A DNA stretch of 64,000 bases from Kitasatospora sp. MMS16-BH015 (GCF_002943525.1 NZ_CP025394.1:1364001-1428000), one strand, 5' to 3'; numbered from the stretch's first letter, positions 34,466 to 44,199 are shown. Translations and numbers: made by a program. The notes: a model not told the origin generated them from the letters alone.

Positions 34466-37400
34466 TCAGCGCAAGTGGGGGCCCGGCTGGTCTTGCTGCA
34501 CCTGCTGCGGGCGCAGTTGAAGCGGCTGTCGCTGCTCGGCTGGGCGCTGGGCCGAAGCCTGGACTTGCCGCTGATCGGCGGGCTCGACACGACGGTTCGA
34601 CGCGCGCCGGGCGGTCCGCGTTGGCTGGCCACTCCCCTGCTGGAGCTGGTCGCGGTGGGCTTGGCGCTCGGCCTGGCGGCCGGCGCGGCGGCGTTCGGCG
34701 AGGGTCGGCTGGTGGTGTTCCTCGGTCTGCCGCTGCTCGGGCCGGGCGGCCTCGGCCGTCAGTTGGCCGCGCTCGGCGAGCACCGCGCCGACGGTCTCGG
34801 CGACGTGCTGCTGGGCCAGGGCTGCGTCGTCCAGGCGGGGGCGGCCGGTGAGCCAGGTGGCGCCAGTGCGGGCGGCGACGGTGCGCAGGATCTCGGTCTG
34901 GTCGGCGTCGGGCAGGGTGCGGTAGACGTCGGCGGCGAGTCGGCGCAGGGCCTGCTGGTCGCTGTCCGCGGTGGCGGGCGCCGGGGTGTTCGGGGTGGTG
35001 GCGATGCGGCGGGCGGTGATGGCGGCTTCGGTGGCCGTCCAGTAGGTGTGGTGGCCGGTGCGGCCTTCCTCGATGTAGGGGCCGGCGGGCTGGGCGGCGG
35101 TGTCGTCGGTGACGCGGTACTGGTCGCGGTAGGCGGCGACGAAGGCGAGCTGCTGCTGCCAGCGGGCGCGCTGGGTGGGGTCGGTGGGGGCTTCGCCGAG
35201 GGTGCGGCTCCACTCCGGGCGCATCTCCGCGGTGCGGTCGCCAAGGGCCGAGACGCGACCCGCGATCAGGGCGGTGCTCTCGGTGAGGTAGTCGTGGTGG
35301 CGCTCGTTGGCCGCGGTGGAGTGCGGCACGCCGCTGATCCAGGCGGGGAGGTCGGCGCGGCCGGAGGCGGCGCGGGTGTGGGCGAGGGCTTGCTGCTGGG
35401 CGTGCTGGAGGAGTTCGGGCAGCGCGGTGCGGCCGGTCGCCCCGGTGAGGGCGGTCTCGGCGGGGGTGCCGGTGTTCTCGATGGTCTTGAGGGTCCAGGC
35501 GAGGGTGCGCCACAGCTCCGCCTCGGCGCCATCGCCCTGCTGGGCGGCGGCGGCCGGGGCGTCGGCGGCGAGGTGGCGGCCGATGCGCCAGGCCAGGACC
35601 TGGCTGAGGCTGTCGGTGCCGGTAAGCGGGTACTGCTCGGCGACCTGCCGCAGCAGGGTGGCGGGTTCGTGGCCGGCGGTCTCGGCGCGGCGAAGGGCGG
35701 CGGTGAGGGCGGGCCAGGTGCTCTCGCCCAGCGCGCGGGTGGCGTGCTGGGCGCCGAGGACGTCGGCGGTGAGGGCCTGGTGGCGGAGGGTTTCGGGGGT
35801 CTGCTGGTGGTGTTCGGGGATGCCGTCGGTGGCCAGGGTGGTGCGGGCGGCGCGGGTCAGGGCGGTGACCGGGTCGCTCGCGCCGGTGGTCTGGGTGGCG
35901 GCGGTAGTGAGCAGGGTGGTGGTGTCGCGGCCGGTGCACTCGGCGGCGGCCAGGGCACCGGCGAGGTGGGGCCACTGCGGGTGGGCGGTGACCGTGTCGG
36001 TGGTGGTGTTGAGCGCGGTGGCGGCGGTGGCGTAGCGGGTCAGGGTGTCGGCGGGAACGTGCGGGTGCGCGTCGGGGGCCTGGGCGGCGGCGGGCGCGAT
36101 GTGCAGGGCGACCGGCTGTTCGGTGGCGGTCTCGGGGTCGAGGCGGTGGGCGGGCAGGCCGGTGAGCTGCGCGACGAGGGTGGCGTAGCGGGTGGTGTCG
36201 GCGGTGGTGGGGGCGTTGAGGTGGGCGGGGGCGGGGCGGTCGTCGGTGATGGTGTTCAGGCGCCAGGCGAGGGCCTGGGCCGGGGAGTCGGCGGGGTTGA
36301 GGTCGCCGCGCCAGGTGGCGGCGGCGAGCAGTCGCTCGGGCTGCCAGCCGACCGTTTCGGCGGCGCGCAGGGCGCGGGTGACGGCGGTCATCGCGTCGTC
36401 GGTGGTGATCTGCTCGGCGAGGGCGGGGCCGAACAGGCGGTGGATCAGCTGGTGGTAGTAGGGGGTGGTCAGGGTTTCGACGGCGTGCTGGTGGCGGGGC
36501 GCGAGGGTGGCCAGGGAGGCGGCGTCCTCCTGGGCGCCGCGGATGGTCTCGGTGGCGGAGAGCTGGGCGCCTTCGCGGGCAAGGACGCGCTCCAGCACCT
36601 CGCGGGCGGCGAAGGAGTCGGGGTCGTTCTTGGGCTTGTCGAGCTGCTCGTCGGTGTCGAACGGCAGCAGCTCGTGGGTGGCGGTGTAGAGGGTGGTGGT
36701 GTGGCGGGCGCGGGTGAGCTGGACGTACAGCTCCTCGCGGGTGGTGTCGTCGGTGACCAGGGGGTGGGCGGTGTCGACGGTGCCGCCCTGGGAGCGGGTG
36801 ATGGTGGAGGCGTAGAGCAGCTGGACGTGGGCGGCGACGTACTCGGCGGGCAGGGTGAGGCGTCCGCGGTGCTCCAGGTGGCGGACCTTGAGCGAGCCGT
36901 CGTCGTAGCGCTTGAGGACCTGCCAGGCGTCGCCGTTCTTGACGAAGTCCGCGCCCCGGTTGGTGGTGATCTTGCGGTTGTTGTCGCGGGTGACGATCCA
37001 GTCGCCGCGGCCCGCGCGGTTGCCGTCGCGCAGCAGCACGCCGTCGGTCTCGACCTGGCCGGCGGCCACACGCTCGTCGCGGGCCCGGGCGGACAGGGCG
37101 GTGACGTCGGTGCCGGTGCGGGCGCTGATCAGGGTGGTGCGGCCGGCGAGCATGTCGGCCTTCCAGCCCTCGTACGCGGCCTCGACCATGGCGGTGCGCG
37201 AGCCGCCGACCACCCGCTGGTTGGCGAAGTAGAAGTCCAGACCGGAGCTGTTGCCGGTGCGGATCTTGAGGGTGGCGGCGGCCTCGTCCTTGTTGCTGAA
37301 CCGGTGGAGCGTGGTGAGTTCGACTGCGCCGGCTTCGGCGGCGATCAGCCGCAGCGCGCCGCCCGCCTCGACGGAGCCGAGCTGGCGGTAGTCGCCGAGC

Positions 37401-39490
37401 AGGCGCACGCTCGCGCCGCGCTCGGCGGCGATGCGGGTGAGGCGGTCCAGGTTGAAGGTGCCGGCCATACCGGCCTCGTCCACCAGGACCACGTCGCCCG
37501 GGTTCAGCACGAAGCCGGCCCGGTTCGACGGCACGTTCTGGCCGCTGCCGAGCTGGGCGGCGTAGGTGCCGCCGGTGTGCTCCCAGAGGAACTTGTGGAG
37601 GTTCTCGGCGGGCTGCTTGAGGTCCTTGGCGAGGACGGCCGCGGAGGCCGCGGAGGTGGCGAGCGGGACGACGCGCTGGCCGGCCTGGTTGGCGACCTGG
37701 ACGTACGCCTGCATCGCGGTGGTCTTGCCCGAGCTGGCCGGGCCGAGGCCGAGGGAGACCAGCCGGGTGTCGGTGGCGAACGCGGTGACGAGGACGCGCT
37801 GGCCCTCGTCCAGGGCGCGGTGGCGGGCCTCGAAGCCGTCGATCGCGGCGCCGACGAAGGCCGGGTTCAGGCCCTCGTTGACGGGGGTGAGGGCGGCGGC
37901 GACCAGGCGGCGCTCGGCGTCCAGGATGGCGGTGCTGGTGTAGCGGTCGGAGGCGTGCTGGACGAACACGGAGTCGCCGTTGGCGCGGCGCAGTTCCTCG
38001 GGCTCGTCAAGCAGGGCGGGGGCGTCGACACGGACGCTGTGGGCCGGTGAGACGGCCTCGGTGACGATCGCCTCGACCAGTTGCCGGTGCTCGGTGGTGC
38101 TGGTGGTGGAGTGCTCCGAGCGGGCCAGGCGCTCGGCGTGAGCGCGCAGGTTCCACACCGTCCACACCGCGCGCTCCTCACCGACGGCGGTGATCACGGC
38201 GGCGGCCAGGGTGGGGATCTCGACCGGCTTCGGCTCCTCCTGCCGGGCAGTGGCCGGGATGCTTTCGGGCGCGGGGACGGCCGCCATCACGCGCTGGACG
38301 ACGTCCTGGCCGTGAGCGGTGGTGACGGTGCTGGTCCAGTCGGCGCGCATCTCCTCCAGGGAGCGGGCGGCCTTCTTGCCCTCGCGGGTGTCGAGGTTGG
38401 CCTGGCGGGCGAGCTGGTGGGTCATGCCGCGGGAGGGGTCGTGCCCGTGGTCGCGCCGGTACTCCCGAAGCAGCTGCTCGTAGCGGGCCTCGATCTCGGT
38501 CCGGCGGGAGGAGAAGTGGGTGATCGCCTCCAGCGGGACGCCGACGATCTCGCGCACCGGCTGGCGCTTGGCCACCGCGTCCTCGCGAGCCTCGAAGGTC
38601 ACACCGAGCCGGGCGGTCAGCTCGGTCTCGAACCGCGAGTTGTAGAACTCGGAGGTCGCCACGGTCATCGCCAGCAGGCCCCGGGCGTCCAGCGAACGCC
38701 ACTTCCCGTCGACGCCCTGGATCTTGTTGGCGACGACGACGTGGGTGTGCAGGTTGGGGTCGCCGGCCCGGCTGTCGTAGTGGTCGAACGCCACGGCGAC
38801 CAGGCCCTTGGTGTCGATCTGGGCCTGACCAGTGCTGCCGGTGCGGGTGTGCGCGGCATGCTCCTCCAACAGCTCCAGCGCGGCGTCGCGGGCGGCCTCG
38901 TGGGCCTCGCGGACAGCGGCGCGGACCCCCGGGCGCTCGTCCAGCGCCCACAGCACCGCAGCCGACTTCACCGGGGCGAAGACCAGGTCGAAGCCCGCGA
39001 CGGCGGCGCGCTGACGGCGAGACTCCTCCTGCTGGACCTTCTTGACCTCGGCGCTGGTGGGGGTGCGCCGGGTCTCCTTCCGGATGACGGCCAGGCGCCG
39101 CTGAACACGCTTGGCGAACGGATCGAGAGGCTCGTACTCGGGGTACTTGCGGCCGAGGGTGGCGGCCTTGATCGCGGCGGCCTGGACCGCCTTGAGCTGG
39201 TCCCCGTCCATGTCGGCACGCACGCCTGCGGCCAGGTGCTCGGCGATGATCCGTTCGGCGTCCGGGTGCTGCCCCAGGCCGAACAGGTGCTTCATCTGCT
39301 GCTCGGTGACGCTGGTCCCGTCGAGTCCAAGCAGGGGCGCGCCGCGGCCGAGCCAGACGCCGGCCGGGTTGCCCTTCTGGGTGTAGTACTCCTCGGCGGA
39401 CTGACCCCGCTGACGCTGTACATCGCCGCCCGCGACCTGGCGCGTCAGGTAGGTGTAGCCGTTGCCGGCGGTGAGCTTGTGGATGGTCAT
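34466..39490 (-). CDS. MobF-family conjugative relaxase/helicase (TraA/TrwC-like)
   Basis: About 1,674 aa from the ATG at 39490 (MTIHKLTAGNGYTYLTRQVA), the family's usual start. The relaxase domain has an N-terminal tyrosine region, AGFDLVFAPVKSAAVLWAL, and the metal triad DPNLHTHVVV near residue 247. The RecD-like helicase has Walker A GPASSGKTT at about 582-590 and DEAGM as motif II. The C-terminus is low-complexity and Gln/Arg-rich. It would nick oriT, bind the 5' end covalently and unwind the transferred strand. No coupling protein or pilus genes accompany it. Confidence 0.9.
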   Translation of the reverse strand: MTIHKLTAGNGYTYLTRQVAGGDVQRQRGQSAEEYYTQKGNPAGVWLGRGAPLLGLDGTSVTEQQMKHLFGLGQHPDAERIIAEHLAAGVRADMDGDQLKAVQAAAIKAATLGRKYPEYEPLDPFAKRVQRRLAVIRKETRRTPTSAEVKKVQQEESRRQRAAVAGFDLVFAPVKSAAVLWALDERPGVRAAVREAHEAARDAALELLEEHAAHTRTGSTGQAQIDTKGLVAVAFDHYDSRAGDPNLHTHVVVANKIQGVDGKWRSLDARGLLAMTVATSEFYNSRFETELTARLGVTFEAREDAVAKRQPVREIVGVPLEAITHFSSRRTEIEARYEQLLREYRRDHGHDPSRGMTHQLARQANLDTREGKKAARSLEEMRADWTSTVTTAHGQDVVQRVMAAVPAPESIPATARQEEPKPVEIPTLAAAVITAVGEERAVWTVWNLRAHAERLARSEHSTTSTTEHRQLVEAIVTEAVSPAHSVRVDAPALLDEPEELRRANGDSVFVQHASDRYTSTAILDAERRLVAAALTPVNEGLNPAFVGAAIDGFEARHRALDEGQRVLVTAFATDTRLVSLGLGPASSGKTTAMQAYVQVANQAGQRVVPLATSAASAAVLAKDLKQPAENLHKFLWEHTGGTYAAQLGSGQNVPSNRAGFVLNPGDVVLVDEAGMAGTFNLDRLTRIAAERGASVRLLGDYRQLGSVEAGGALRLIAAEAGAVELTTLHRFSNKDEAAATLKIRTGNSSGLDFYFANQRVVGGSRTAMVEAAYEGWKADMLAGRTTLISARTGTDVTALSARARDERVAAGQVETDGVLLRDGNRAGRGDWIVTRDNNRKITTNRGADFVKNGDAWQVLKRYDDGSLKVRHLEHRGRLTLPAEYVAAHVQLLYASTITRSQGGTVDTAHPLVTDDTTREELYVQLTRARHTTTLYTATHELLPFDTDEQLDKPKNDPDSFAAREVLERVLAREGAQLSATETIRGAQEDAASLATLAPRHQHAVETLTTPYYHQLIHRLFGPALAEQITTDDAMTAVTRALRAAETVGWQPERLLAAATWRGDLNPADSPAQALAWRLNTITDDRPAPAHLNAPTTADTTRYATLVAQLTGLPAHRLDPETATEQPVALHIAPAAAQAPDAHPHVPADTLTRYATAATALNTTTDTVTAHPQWPHLAGALAAAECTGRDTTTLLTTAATQTTGASDPVTALTRAARTTLATDGIPEHHQQTPETLRHQALTADVLGAQHATRALGESTWPALTAALRRAETAGHEPATLLRQVAEQYPLTGTDSLSQVLAWRIGRHLAADAPAAAAQQGDGAEAELWRTLAWTLKTIENTGTPAETALTGATGRTALPELLQHAQQQALAHTRAASGRADLPAWISGVPHSTAANERHHDYLTESTALIAGRVSALGDRTAEMRPEWSRTLGEAPTDPTQRARWQQQLAFVAAYRDQYRVTDDTAAQPAGPYIEEGRTGHHTYWTATEAAITARRIATTPNTPAPATADSDQQALRRLAADVYRTLPDADQTEILRTVAARTGATWLTGRPRLDDAALAQQHVAETVGAVLAERGQLTAEAARPEQRQTEEHHQPTLAERRRAGRQAERQAHRDQLQQGSGQPTRTARRASNRRVEPADQRQVQASAQRPAEQRQPLQLRPQQVQQDQPGPHLR

Positions 39491-39675
39491 CAACGCGACC
39501 ACCCCCAGCTTTCCGAAACCCGGGCGAGGGTAGGCGCGGCAGCTATTCGAGCCGCCGTTCCACCTGCCTCACCAATTGCCATACGGGTACTTTAGCCCCG
39601 CACAGCGGACCATGCTCAGAATATCTGCAAGAGGTGTCTGGATGGCTTACGAGCGAAGCAGAAGGTGATGCCAGG

Positions 39676-39724
39676 CGGTCTCGACTCATTGCTCCTGAAC
39701 TGCAGAGTTGATGAATCGAGACCG
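39676..39724. other. oriT-like inverted repeat upstream of the relaxase
   Basis: Arms CGGTCTCGACTCAT (39676-39689) and ATGAATCGAGACCG (39711-39724) pair with one mismatch around a 21-nt loop. The pairing extends by one G-C on the outside. It lies 186 bp upstream of the relaxase start, in a 444-bp gene-free stretch (39491-39934). That stretch includes an AT-rich segment (39735-39770), exceptional in this GC-rich window. Candidate nicking region; a regulatory role is the alternative. Confidence 0.45.
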
Positions 39725-39934
39725 CGAGGTGACGATTTTCCCGTCATTTATCTATCAATATTTATCGTCGCTTCTTAGGGCTTCTCAGCCGCCAAAACAA
39801 GGGGTTTCCGAGCTGGGCTTTTGTAGTTAGAGTCACGATCAGAAAGGGCCACTCGCTCCTTCTGATCCGATTTGCCTCCGGCCACTGCGGAGCAACGGAT
39901 CCGATCCCCATCGACTCCCTGGGATGCCGCCCCT

Positions 39935-40690
39935 GTGACGAACCGTGAACCTCGTACTGCTCACGCCGACGCGCCGCTCGCGCAACTGCTCCGCTCGCGC
40001 CCCGGATATGTGCCGCCGACGGTCGGCGAGCGGGTGGTTGTCGTCGCAGACCTGCTGGCACCCAGCCGCCATCCGCGCGCCGTGATGAACCTGCTCCGGT
40101 TCGTTGGCGACTGGCAGCCGGACCGTGTAGTTGTCATGAGCGCCCGCCAACACGGTTCGACTCACAAGGGCTCCGAATGCGCCACGAGCACCCTCGGTCG
40201 CCTGCGCGCTATCTACTCAGGAGACATCGTCATCCAAGCCGGGGTTGGGGCTGGCAGAGACGCCCTGACTGTCGGCTCGTGTTCGTGCTGGCACCCGGTC
40301 ATCTCTGATCTAGGTCTTGCGGTCACCGCCGGAATCCAACCGGTCGCACCGGGGTGGCTGAGCCTCAGCGCGACCGGCCCCGGTGCCAGCCGCTATCCGG
40401 GCGCGCTCGCCATCCTGCTCGCTCGCGGGTTCGGACACTCCATCATCTGCAGCGGAACCAGCGGCCTCGCACTGATCGGAGAGATCCCGACCGACGACCC
40501 GACGGCCGACACTCTCTGGGGCTTCGAGATCGGAACGCTTCGCCGCACTGCACCGTCGACAGCCTCGTCATTCCGTCCGGCAATGGGCTTCGGAGTGGTC
40601 GACTCAACGACCGGCATCGCCGAGCCCACCGCCGTCGCAATCTCGCGCAGTGGGGCATTCACGTTCGACGGGGTCACCTACGCCGCATAG
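39935..40690 (+). CDS. Metallophosphoesterase-fold protein lacking the metal-binding residues
   Basis: About 251 aa from the GTG at 39935; a TTG at 39872 is in frame. The overall pattern follows actinobacterial metallophosphoesterases: VVVVADLLAP, NLLRFVGDWQPDRVVV, APGWL, then LARGFGHSIIC and TLWGFEIGTL. Where active relatives have GD, NHxxR, HGD and GHTH, this protein has MSARQHG, QAGVGAG, SLSATGP and SGTSGL. All metal ligands appear lost, so it is probably a pseudoenzyme. It stands alone, divergent from the relaxase. Confidence 0.5.
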   Translation: MTNREPRTAHADAPLAQLLRSRPGYVPPTVGERVVVVADLLAPSRHPRAVMNLLRFVGDWQPDRVVVMSARQHGSTHKGSECATSTLGRLRAIYSGDIVIQAGVGAGRDALTVGSCSCWHPVISDLGLAVTAGIQPVAPGWLSLSATGPGASRYPGALAILLARGFGHSIICSGTSGLALIGEIPTDDPTADTLWGFEIGTLRRTAPSTASSFRPAMGFGVVDSTTGIAEPTAVAISRSGAFTFDGVTYAA

Positions 40691-40788
40691 CGGCTTTCCC
40701 GCACAGCGGCGAGCGGGGCACGGCAGCATGCGACGTACGCTCGCAGGCCGTCGGTACCAGCTCAACAGTTCCCTGTGGCGGCGTCTGA

Positions 40789-41193
40789 CTACATGGCTGC
40801 ATCTAGATACACCTGCACCGGCTCGAACAGACCGTACGGAACGAACTCGGGGATCTGCTCGCGGGTGATCCACGCCAGCGCACCCAGCTCCTCGGTGTCG
40901 ACCACCGTGGCCGTGCCGCTCACCACCTCGCAGGCGGTGTACGACATCTGCCGACCGGTCTTCGGGTGAACGCGCTCGCCGAGCGGGTGGACGGCCTTGA
41001 CCATCAGGCCGACCTCCTCGGCGGTCTCGCGGACAGCAGCTGCTTCCGGCGATTCGCCGACCTCGACCTCACCGGCCGGGAACTGCCACGACAGCTCACC
41101 CTCCTTGACCCGCCGCTGGACCATCAGGACGCGGCCGTCCTGGACCACGATGGCAGCGGCGATACCCGGCTTGGTGCTGGTCGGCTCAGTCAT
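40789..41193 (-). CDS. Nudix hydrolase
   Basis: 134 aa. Intact Nudix box: GEVEVGESPEAAAVRETAEEVGL (marker only, about residues 41-63), with the REXXEE core RETAEE. It hydrolyses a nucleoside-diphosphate-linked substrate; the identity is unknown. The ATG at 41193 overlaps the stop of the upstream Nudix gene by 8 bp. Last gene of the four-gene minus-strand operon. Confidence 0.88.
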   Translation of the reverse strand: MTEPTSTKPGIAAAIVVQDGRVLMVQRRVKEGELSWQFPAGEVEVGESPEAAAVRETAEEVGLMVKAVHPLGERVHPKTGRQMSYTACEVVSGTATVVDTEELGALAWITREQIPEFVPYGLFEPVQVYLDAAM

Positions 41194-41836
41194 TCTGGGA
41201 CTCCTCCAGGGCAGCCAGGATGGGCGGGAAGATCGTATCGACGGGGATGAACCGGGGCACCGCGTTTCGCGGAACCCACATCACGTCGGCGTTCTCGATC
41301 TTGTCCTGGTTCTGAGCCTCGCCCACCAGGTACTCGGCGAGGAAGTACTCGCACCACACACCGGTGGACGGGTGGAGCCGGCCGCCGAGGTCTTGGCGCA
41401 CGGCGCAGTGGACGCCGGTCTCGGCCAGCGTCTCGCGGACGGCAGCTGAGGCTGGACTGCCACCCGGCTTGATCACCCCGGCTGGGAACTGCCAGCGGAT
41501 GCCGGCGGACTCGTCGTCCCGGCGGCAGACGAGCAGCACGTCCGTACCGCGGACCACCACCGCGACGGCCACCCGCAAGGCTTGGGCGGCCTGGCTGCCG
41601 GTGGACTCGGTGAGCAGCAGCGCAAACCGCTTCTGCGCGGCGGGCGCCGCTGCTTCCAGTGCTTGGTCGAGGAGCTGGTGCATCTCGGTGCGCGGGACGA
41701 GTTCCGGGCTCTTGTGCCAGCTGGCCACCGTGCGGACCGCGATGCCGAGCCGGGCGGCGAACGCCTCGTTGGTGTCGCGCAGCGCCTCCTGGAGCCAGCA
41801 GGCGGATCTGCCTGTCCAGCTGACCACCACGTCCAC
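41186..41836 (-). CDS. Nudix hydrolase with N-terminal helix-turn-helix
   Basis: 216 aa from the GTG at 41836, 6 nt after GAGGGG; the open frame extends to 41950. Residues about 8-35 form an XRE-like motif (ALRDTNEAFAARLGIAVRTVASW). The Nudix domain follows, with box GVIKPGGSPASAAVRETLAETG. The final Glu pair of the REXXEE core reads ETLAETG, slightly non-canonical, so activity may differ. A DNA-binding Nudix protein suggests a metabolite-responsive regulator. Confidence 0.75.
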   Translation of the reverse strand: MDVVVSWTGRSACWLQEALRDTNEAFAARLGIAVRTVASWHKSPELVPRTEMHQLLDQALEAAAPAAQKRFALLLTESTGSQAAQALRVAVAVVVRGTDVLLVCRRDDESAGIRWQFPAGVIKPGGSPASAAVRETLAETGVHCAVRQDLGGRLHPSTGVWCEYFLAEYLVGEAQNQDKIENADVMWVPRNAVPRFIPVDTIFPPILAALEESQND

Positions 41837-41873
41837 CTGCTGCCCCTCCCCGAGCTTCGAGCTGACTGGTTGG

Positions 41874-42416
41874 CTACGCCTTGCTCTTGGCTTCGAGCAC
41901 CGGGCGCAGCAGCCGCAGCGGGGTAATCCAGTCGTACTGGTCACGGCCACCGCCGGCCTTCGGCTTGTGCGGCACGTAGTCGCCGAACAGCACGCCCATG
42001 GCCTTCAGCCGCTCGACGTTGGCCGCGTAGGCCGGGTGGGCGGCCTGGGCAGAGTTGACGTACGGCTGGGCGACCACGGGGATACCCAGGCCATACGACT
42101 CGGTGAGTATGCCGAGCAGCAGGGTGTCCGCGTGGCCGTCGGCCCACTTGTTGATCGTGTTGAAGGTGGCGGGCGCGACGGCGATGGCGTCGGCCGGCGG
42201 CAGTGAGGCCGGTACGTCAGGCGTGCGCCAGGCCGAGCGGATCGGGTAGCCGGTCTGCTGCTCGATGGCGGCCTGGTCGATGAACCCCATGGCGTTCGGG
42301 GTGGCCACCACGCCGACTCGCCACCCTTCCTCTTGAGCCGCGGTGATCAGCTGGCTCACGTCGTCGGCGATGCCGGAGGCGCAGACGGCGACGTACAGAA
42401 AGGGCTGGTTGCTCAA
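41874..42416 (-). CDS. Flavoprotein (PF02441/CoaC-like fold)
   Basis: 180 aa from the TTG at 42416, 7 nt after GGGAG and overlapping the XRE gene stop. FLYVAVCASGIADDVSQLI is the FMN-binding start. APATFNTINKWADGHADTLL matches the PASANT-like block of the DFP/EpiD family. Members decarboxylate cysteinyl substrates or prenylate flavin; the role here is unknown. Second gene of the XRE-flavoprotein-Nudix-Nudix operon. Confidence 0.8.
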   Translation of the reverse strand: MSNQPFLYVAVCASGIADDVSQLITAAQEEGWRVGVVATPNAMGFIDQAAIEQQTGYPIRSAWRTPDVPASLPPADAIAVAPATFNTINKWADGHADTLLLGILTESYGLGIPVVAQPYVNSAQAAHPAYAANVERLKAMGVLFGDYVPHKPKAGGGRDQYDWITPLRLLRPVLEAKSKA

Positions 42417-43693
42417 GGTCGGACTCCCAACTCGCGGCTGAACTGACGTAGCTCCGGCAAGGCACCGCGACGGTCGCGTGCCGTCATGTCGGCCACCAGC
42501 TCCCGGATGTCCGGGCGACGCCTGATGTCCTCAGCAGCGTGCCGTTCGGCGATGCGCAAGGCGCGGTAGCCCTCGGACAGTTTGCCCTGCTGGTTGAACG
42601 CCCTGGCAAGGTCCACCCACAAGGCGGCTTGTCGTTCCGGGGCTGGGATGCGACGGCGCAGTAGTGGCCTGGCCGCCTCGACGGCGGCACCGGCGTCGCC
42701 CAAGGCCACCGCGGCCGACACCCGATGCAGCGCCACGTTGGTTGGACTGAAGTTCGCCCAGGCGTCCGGGTGATCGCGGTCGACGTACCGGGCCACTTCG
42801 TCTGCCTGGTCCAGCAGCTCCGTGGTGGTGGAGCGGTCGCCGCCGGTGCTTGCAGCGGTCACCCCACGCAGCAGCATCAGGCCGAACGCGGCGAGGTCTC
42901 CGGGTTCGCGCTGGTCGTAGTGGCTGCCGAGCTGGTCGGCGGTGTGCTGGACCATCGTGACGGCCGGTGCGGTGTGGCGTTCGCGGGCCATCAGGTGGGT
43001 CTGGACCCGGACACTGGAGGCCAGGACTATCGGGTTGCCGCTGCGCTCGGCCTCGCTCATCGCCCGCCCCACCGCGAGCCAGGCGTTGCCGGTGTCGCCG
43101 AGCTTGATCAACATGCTGACGGTGGTCTGGTAGGCGGTGGCGGCCATGCTGGCCAGCATCAGGCTGTCGGGCGCGTCGTGCTGAGCACGGCGAAGGGCGG
43201 TGAGCAGTGCGGGCAGCAGGGCTTCGAGTTCGGTGTAGCGGCAGCCGTAGAGCAGCCGGCGAGCCTTCGACAGCTCCTGACGAAGAGTGGCCTCGGCGAG
43301 CAGCTGCCGGTCGGCGAGGCCACTCGCCGTGGGCAGGAGGGCTTGGACCAGCTCCAGGCTGGCGGTGTGAGGGCGGGCAGCTGGGACCGCGAGAGCTACC
43401 ACGCTGGCTGCCAGGAAGCCTCGACGCTGCATGTCGTCGGTCCTGAGATCCGTGCTGCTGGGGGAGGCGGTCAGGCCCAGGCTTTCCAAGGGAATATCGA
43501 GTTCCGCCGCGACGGCTCGCAAGATCCGTACGTCGTCGGTGCCGGCGCCCTTCTCCAGCCGACTCAGCTTCGACTGGTGGTAGCCCAGCTTGGAAGCCAC
43601 ATCGTGTTGCGACCGGGCAGCGATCACCCGGGCGCGACGGATCACCGATCCGATCTGGCGTGCGTCGATGGCCGCGGGGACCGCCTCCGACAT
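42413..43693 (-). CDS. XRE-family transcriptional regulator with TPR-like C-terminus
   Basis: 426 aa from the ATG at 43693, preceded by AGGAGG. The helix-turn-helix is at about 12-62 (RQIGSVIRRARVIAARSQHDVASKLGYHQSKLSRLEKG, marker only). A twin-Arg-like MQRRGFLAAS segment follows at about 90. The rest is helical TPR-like repeats, as in actinobacterial NsdA/BldD-type regulators that bind peptides or partners. A palindrome 64 bp upstream is a plausible autoregulatory operator. Confidence 0.82.
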   Translation of the reverse strand: MSEAVPAAIDARQIGSVIRRARVIAARSQHDVASKLGYHQSKLSRLEKGAGTDDVRILRAVAAELDIPLESLGLTASPSSTDLRTDDMQRRGFLAASVVALAVPAARPHTASLELVQALLPTASGLADRQLLAEATLRQELSKARRLLYGCRYTELEALLPALLTALRRAQHDAPDSLMLASMAATAYQTTVSMLIKLGDTGNAWLAVGRAMSEAERSGNPIVLASSVRVQTHLMARERHTAPAVTMVQHTADQLGSHYDQREPGDLAAFGLMLLRGVTAASTGGDRSTTTELLDQADEVARYVDRDHPDAWANFSPTNVALHRVSAAVALGDAGAAVEAARPLLRRRIPAPERQAALWVDLARAFNQQGKLSEGYRALRIAERHAAEDIRRRPDIRELVADMTARDRRGALPELRQFSRELGVRP

Positions 43694-43756
43694 GACTCCT
43701 CCTGCCACCCTCAGCCTGCCTGGCGAAGGCCGCGCCGGCCGATCTGGATCAAGATG

Positions 43757-43775
43757 CTATGCACGATCTGCATAG
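43757..43775. promoter_or_regulatory. Palindromic operator candidate
   Basis: CTATGCA-CGATC-TGCATAG, perfect 7-bp arms with a 5-bp spacer, 64 bp upstream of the XRE start. It lies in the 506-bp gene-free region (43694-44199) between the two divergent operons. A third half-site-like CATGCA follows at 43778. Elsewhere in that region I see no convincing gene. Confidence 0.45.
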
Positions 43776-44199
43776 CTCATGCAGAACATGCGACAAGGCG
43801 GACCAGCCTGCTACCTCGTGGAGTTGACTTGGCCTCAGCCACGCCAGCCCTGAGAGGAGCAGCTCATGCCACCGAACCGTCGCCCGCCGCCCGCCGGTCG
43901 GCTTGCTGCACCGCGAGTGCACCGTCGCCGCACTGTGACGGCATGGTGCGAAGTGGGTGGCAGTTCCAGACTTAGGGCCGAAGCAAGACCCGCACCTGCA
44001 CGGACAGTTGCAAGGCCAGTACTGGCTGAAGTCTAGGTCAGCACCGGTCTTCATAGTGAGTGATCAGCAGGAACGCTGTTCGACTCCTCTGCGGGTCTGC
44101 CCGGCGTACCGAAAACCGCTTCACTCTCGCAGGTAATCTCGGTGCCAGACGTGTTTGATGCACCGTCAAATCGCCACTCTGGCAAGGGAAAGGGAACAA

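Noticed and set aside
34379..38050. 1,223-codon open frame antisense to the relaxase
   Set aside because: Gly/Val/Ala-rich composition and GC-skewed codons are typical of antisense frames in high-GC DNA; the relaxase motifs on the other strand are unambiguous.
43749..44054. 101-codon minus-strand Cys-rich frame in the divergent promoter region
   Set aside because: No ribosome-binding site, runs across the palindrome, composition unlike its neighbours.
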